DNA of 7,448 nt, taken from the NCBI GenBank assembly GCA_028867395.1, contig JAGWGO010000068.1, forward strand, positions 1 to 7,448. Direction: 5' to 3'. Source of the stretch: Nitrososphaerota archaeon. GTDB lineage: Archaea; Thermoproteota; Nitrososphaeria; Nitrososphaerales; Nitrosopumilaceae. This document shows, piece after piece, positions 5,805 through 7,448 of the stretch (positions are counted from its first letter, which is position 1; every line of letters begins with the position of its first letter). The notes beneath the pieces are model-generated. The model was not told the DNA's origin. It ran no database searches and saw only the letters and a program-made list of their open reading frames with translations. The position numbers and the translations under genes are program-made.

Positions 5805-5812
5805 CTATAAAA
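5805..5812 (-). promoter_or_regulatory. TATA box of the ribbon-helix-helix gene
   Basis: Minus-strand TTTTATAG is centred about 36 bases before the TTG at 5772, giving a transcript with a short leader of about 10 bases. A small inverted repeat TGTTT-N5-AAACA lies upstream at 5822-5836 and could be an autoregulatory site, but a 5-bp dyad is weak evidence. Confidence 0.4.
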
Positions 5813-5900
5813 CAACGTGCGTGTTTATCTGAAACAGCTAGCGCACAGAATCAAACGATATTGGAAACTTGTATGCTTGATTTTCTAACGTTTCAGAAAT

Positions 5901-7205
5901 CTAAATCGAGGAGGCAAATCTGGAAGAGGCATGAATCAATTTTTTTATGTCTGGTGCATCATGGGCGTTTGAGATTGCGCCAAGTTTTCTAGGCAGGAAA
6001 AATATTCCGTCCTTTGCAATCATCTCAAAGTGATATCTGTGCAGCAACTCTGTGTCGCATCTGGAAGCATCAGACGCGTTTTTTATCTCAGTTACACCAT
6101 TTGCCAAGAAATGTGTCATAAACAAAGAACCTTTGCCAGTAGTGATTACCTTGCCGTCAAAAGTTTTGGCAATCTCTTTTCGTGCAGTCTCGCCAAGCTT
6201 GCCAATTTTTTTGTAAACTTGAGAGTTTTTTTTCAGATACTGGAGCATTGCCCTTCCTGATGTCATGGTGATTGGATTTGCAGAAAATGTTCCTCCTCCA
6301 ATGTAAGCCCTGTCAAGTCTTGTGTGAGTGCCAGTGTCAGATATTCTCATTACCTCCTCTTTTCCACAGATTACTCCAATTGGAAATCCTCCACCAACAA
6401 TTTTTCCAAGCGTTACAATGTCAGGATCTAGATTCATTGACGGATAAATGCATCCAAACGAAAACCTAAAGCCTGTCACAATCTCATCCAAAATAAAAAG
6501 CGCGTTATTTTTATGCACAAACTCTTGAATCCCTGCAAGATATTCCATTGTCGCAGGGATGCATCCTGCACCACCAAGCACTGGCTCAATTATCACTCCG
6601 GCAAGATTGTTTTTTACAGGCTCTAATACCTCAATTGACTTGGCAAGATCATTGTACGGAATTGATACAATGTGTGATTCATCTGTCAGTCCAAGACTTT
6701 CTGGTTGATCAAAAGGATAGTTGACTGACTTTAACAGATCCGATGTATAGCCGTGCCATCCTCCATCAATCTTTGCGATAATTTTTTTTCCAGTAACTGC
6801 TCTTGCAGTTCTTACTGCATACATTGTGGCCTCAGTGCCAGTAGATACATAACGGATTTTTTCAGCTACAGGGACTGCATTTTGAATCACCTCGGAGAAC
6901 TGGACTGTCATCTCGTTTACTGTACCATGCATCCAGCATGATGGCAGCTGTTTTTTCACCAAGGTTGCAACAGGGGGCGCTGCATGACCCAAGATCAAGG
7001 ACCAGTGGCCCATCCAATAGTCGATGTACTTGTTCCCGTCGACGTCTGTGATGTACTTGCCTTTTGCAGACTTTGTAACAAACGGGTATGGCTCGAAGAA
7101 TCGGATGTTGTGACTTACGCCGTTGACGTGGTATTTTTTTGATTTTTCAAAGATCTTGGCAGACTTTACCGTTTTCTTCTTGTAAATTTCAACTGCAGAA
7201 GACAA
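5901..7205 (-). CDS. class-III PLP aminotransferase, glutamate-1-semialdehyde mutase-like
   Basis: A 434-residue fold-type I, PLP-dependent enzyme of aminotransferase class III. Visible motifs are the phosphate-binding STGTEA (121-126), WHG with H151 placed for ring stacking, the ring-nitrogen Asp in ILDEIVTGFR (D240), the Schiff-base lysine K268 in LGKIVGGGFPIG, and GGGTFSANP (303-311). These closely match glutamate-1-semialdehyde 2,1-aminomutase (HemL, tetrapyrrole synthesis). Several positions differ, for example WHG where HemL has YHG, and no other haem genes are nearby. It may be a HemL paralogue acting on another amino acid, so I give no symbol. The length matches the family. The start is TTG at 7205: an in-frame stop lies two codons upstream, and the TATA box predicts initiation almost exactly there. 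The gene ends 128 bases before the ribbon-helix-helix gene start. Confidence 0.9.
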   Translation of the reverse strand: MSSAVEIYKKKTVKSAKIFEKSKKYHVNGVSHNIRFFEPYPFVTKSAKGKYITDVDGNKYIDYWMGHWSLILGHAAPPVATLVKKQLPSCWMHGTVNEMTVQFSEVIQNAVPVAEKIRYVSTGTEATMYAVRTARAVTGKKIIAKIDGGWHGYTSDLLKSVNYPFDQPESLGLTDESHIVSIPYNDLAKSIEVLEPVKNNLAGVIIEPVLGGAGCIPATMEYLAGIQEFVHKNNALFILDEIVTGFRFSFGCIYPSMNLDPDIVTLGKIVGGGFPIGVICGKEEVMRISDTGTHTRLDRAYIGGGTFSANPITMTSGRAMLQYLKKNSQVYKKIGKLGETARKEIAKTFDGKVITTGKGSLFMTHFLANGVTEIKNASDASRCDTELLHRYHFEMIAKDGIFFLPRKLGAISNAHDAPDIKKLIHASSRFASSI

Positions 7206-7228
7206 CGGCTAAACTACGATGTTTCTCC

Positions 7229-7236
7229 AATATTAT
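7229..7236 (-). promoter_or_regulatory. TATA box of the aminotransferase gene
   Basis: Minus-strand ATAATATT is centred about 27 bases before the TTG at 7205, supporting a leaderless transcript starting at that unusual codon. The palindrome CGATCG (7237-7242) is directly upstream. Confidence 0.45.
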
Positions 7237-7278
7237 CGATCGCAAAAAATGCAGTTTTGGAACCAGTTTTCTGCATGA

Positions 7279-7286
7279 TTTATATT
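7279..7286 (+). promoter_or_regulatory. plus-strand TATA box in the right-hand intergenic region
   Basis: TTTATATT matches the archaeal TATA consensus well and would start transcription near 7309-7311, divergent from the aminotransferase. It implies a plus-strand gene running off the right edge. Confidence 0.4.
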
Positions 7287-7310
7287 ATTTCTCTTTGATC
7301 CCCTGTTTGC

Positions 7311-7448
7311 ATACGTAACAGCAAGGCGGCGCTTGTGATGACACTTGGTGTTGTACCATCGCATGATTCACAGGCCTCCAGTTACGCATACAATATGTGG
7401 GTATGACCAAGCGGTTTTATCCGAAATTTGAAGAAAGTGTGTGAATCC
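7311..7448 (+). pseudogene. possible decayed 5' end of a secreted-protein gene, cut by the window edge
   Basis: From 7311 the frame reads like an export signal: RNSK, a short hydrophobic core AALVMTLGVV, then PSHDSQASSYAYN with a plausible cleavage site after SQA. The TATA box at 7279-7286 points to this position. However, the codon at the expected start is ATA rather than ATG, and an in-frame TGA occurs at 7404-7406, after which PSGFIRNLKKVCES continues to the edge. Both could be single G-to-A changes from ATG and TGG. Other starts (GTG 7335, ATG 7338) would lose the basic N-terminus. The region may simply be noncoding, so I am not sure this is a gene. Confidence 0.22.

Noticed and set aside
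5453..5992. 179-residue plus-strand open frame
   Set aside because: It is antisense to the ribbon-helix-helix gene and the aminotransferase 3' end, which have recognisable domains, and its own translation shows no family features.
7399..7448. tRNA-like stretch at the right edge
   Set aside because: It has a D-arm-like AAGCGG, but I could not build an acceptor stem, anticodon arm or GGTTCGAATCC-type T arm.
1..7448. CRISPR array, insertion sequence, attachment site or phage module
   Set aside because: No regularly spaced direct repeats, transposase or integrase frame, or terminal inverted repeats were seen. The only direct DNA repeat is the in-gene 57-base period at 3269-3339.

Overview
The window most likely comes from an ammonia-oxidising archaeon of the Nitrososphaerota (Thaumarchaeota). 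The evidence is a secreted cupredoxin-fold protein ending in a PEFG-CTERM sorting tail, a PAC2-type proteasome assembly chaperone homologue, and TATA boxes placed 25-30 bases before start codons, as in leaderless archaeal transcripts. GC content estimated from a few sampled lines is about 42%, closer to Nitrosotenuis-like genomes than to the roughly 33% of Nitrosopumilus; this placement is an inference.

Layout, left to right. (1) 46-2369, minus strand: a probable three-gene operon read right to left. It consists of an Fe/Mn superoxide dismutase gene broken by one in-frame TAG, a membrane-anchored extracellular beta-sandwich protein whose ATG overlaps the dismutase TGA, and a multi-span membrane protein built on a duplicated Asp/His motif. 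(2) 2477-3169, plus: a PAC2-family protein, starting with GTG and divergent from the dismutase promoter. (3) 3172-3525, minus: a small Trp-rich, phasin/PhaE-like protein with 19-residue tandem repeats. Its stop codon lies 2 bases from that of the PAC2 gene. (4) 3611-4327, plus: a short-chain dehydrogenase related to quinoid dihydropteridine reductase, with a 19-bp dyad lying over its transcription start. (5) 4302-5105, minus: a secreted PEFG-CTERM protein with a degenerate cupredoxin site, overlapping the dehydrogenase 3' end by 26 bp. (6) 5215-5772, minus: a ribbon-helix-helix DNA-binding protein with a long C-terminal domain I do not recognise. (7) 5901-7205, minus: a class-III, glutamate-1-semialdehyde-mutase-like aminotransferase with a TTG start. 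(8) 7206-7448: a divergent promoter and what may be the 5' end of a decayed secreted-protein gene.

How they fit together: the left operon couples superoxide removal to two cell-envelope proteins of unknown role, so it may be an envelope or oxidative-stress unit, but its first gene is interrupted as sequenced. The other genes appear to be single transcription units, each with its own TATA box. I see no tRNA, rRNA, CRISPR array, insertion sequence or phage gene, and no clear new multi-gene system. The most notable points are the broken dismutase, the duplicated membrane motif, the 19-residue repeats and the promoter dyads.
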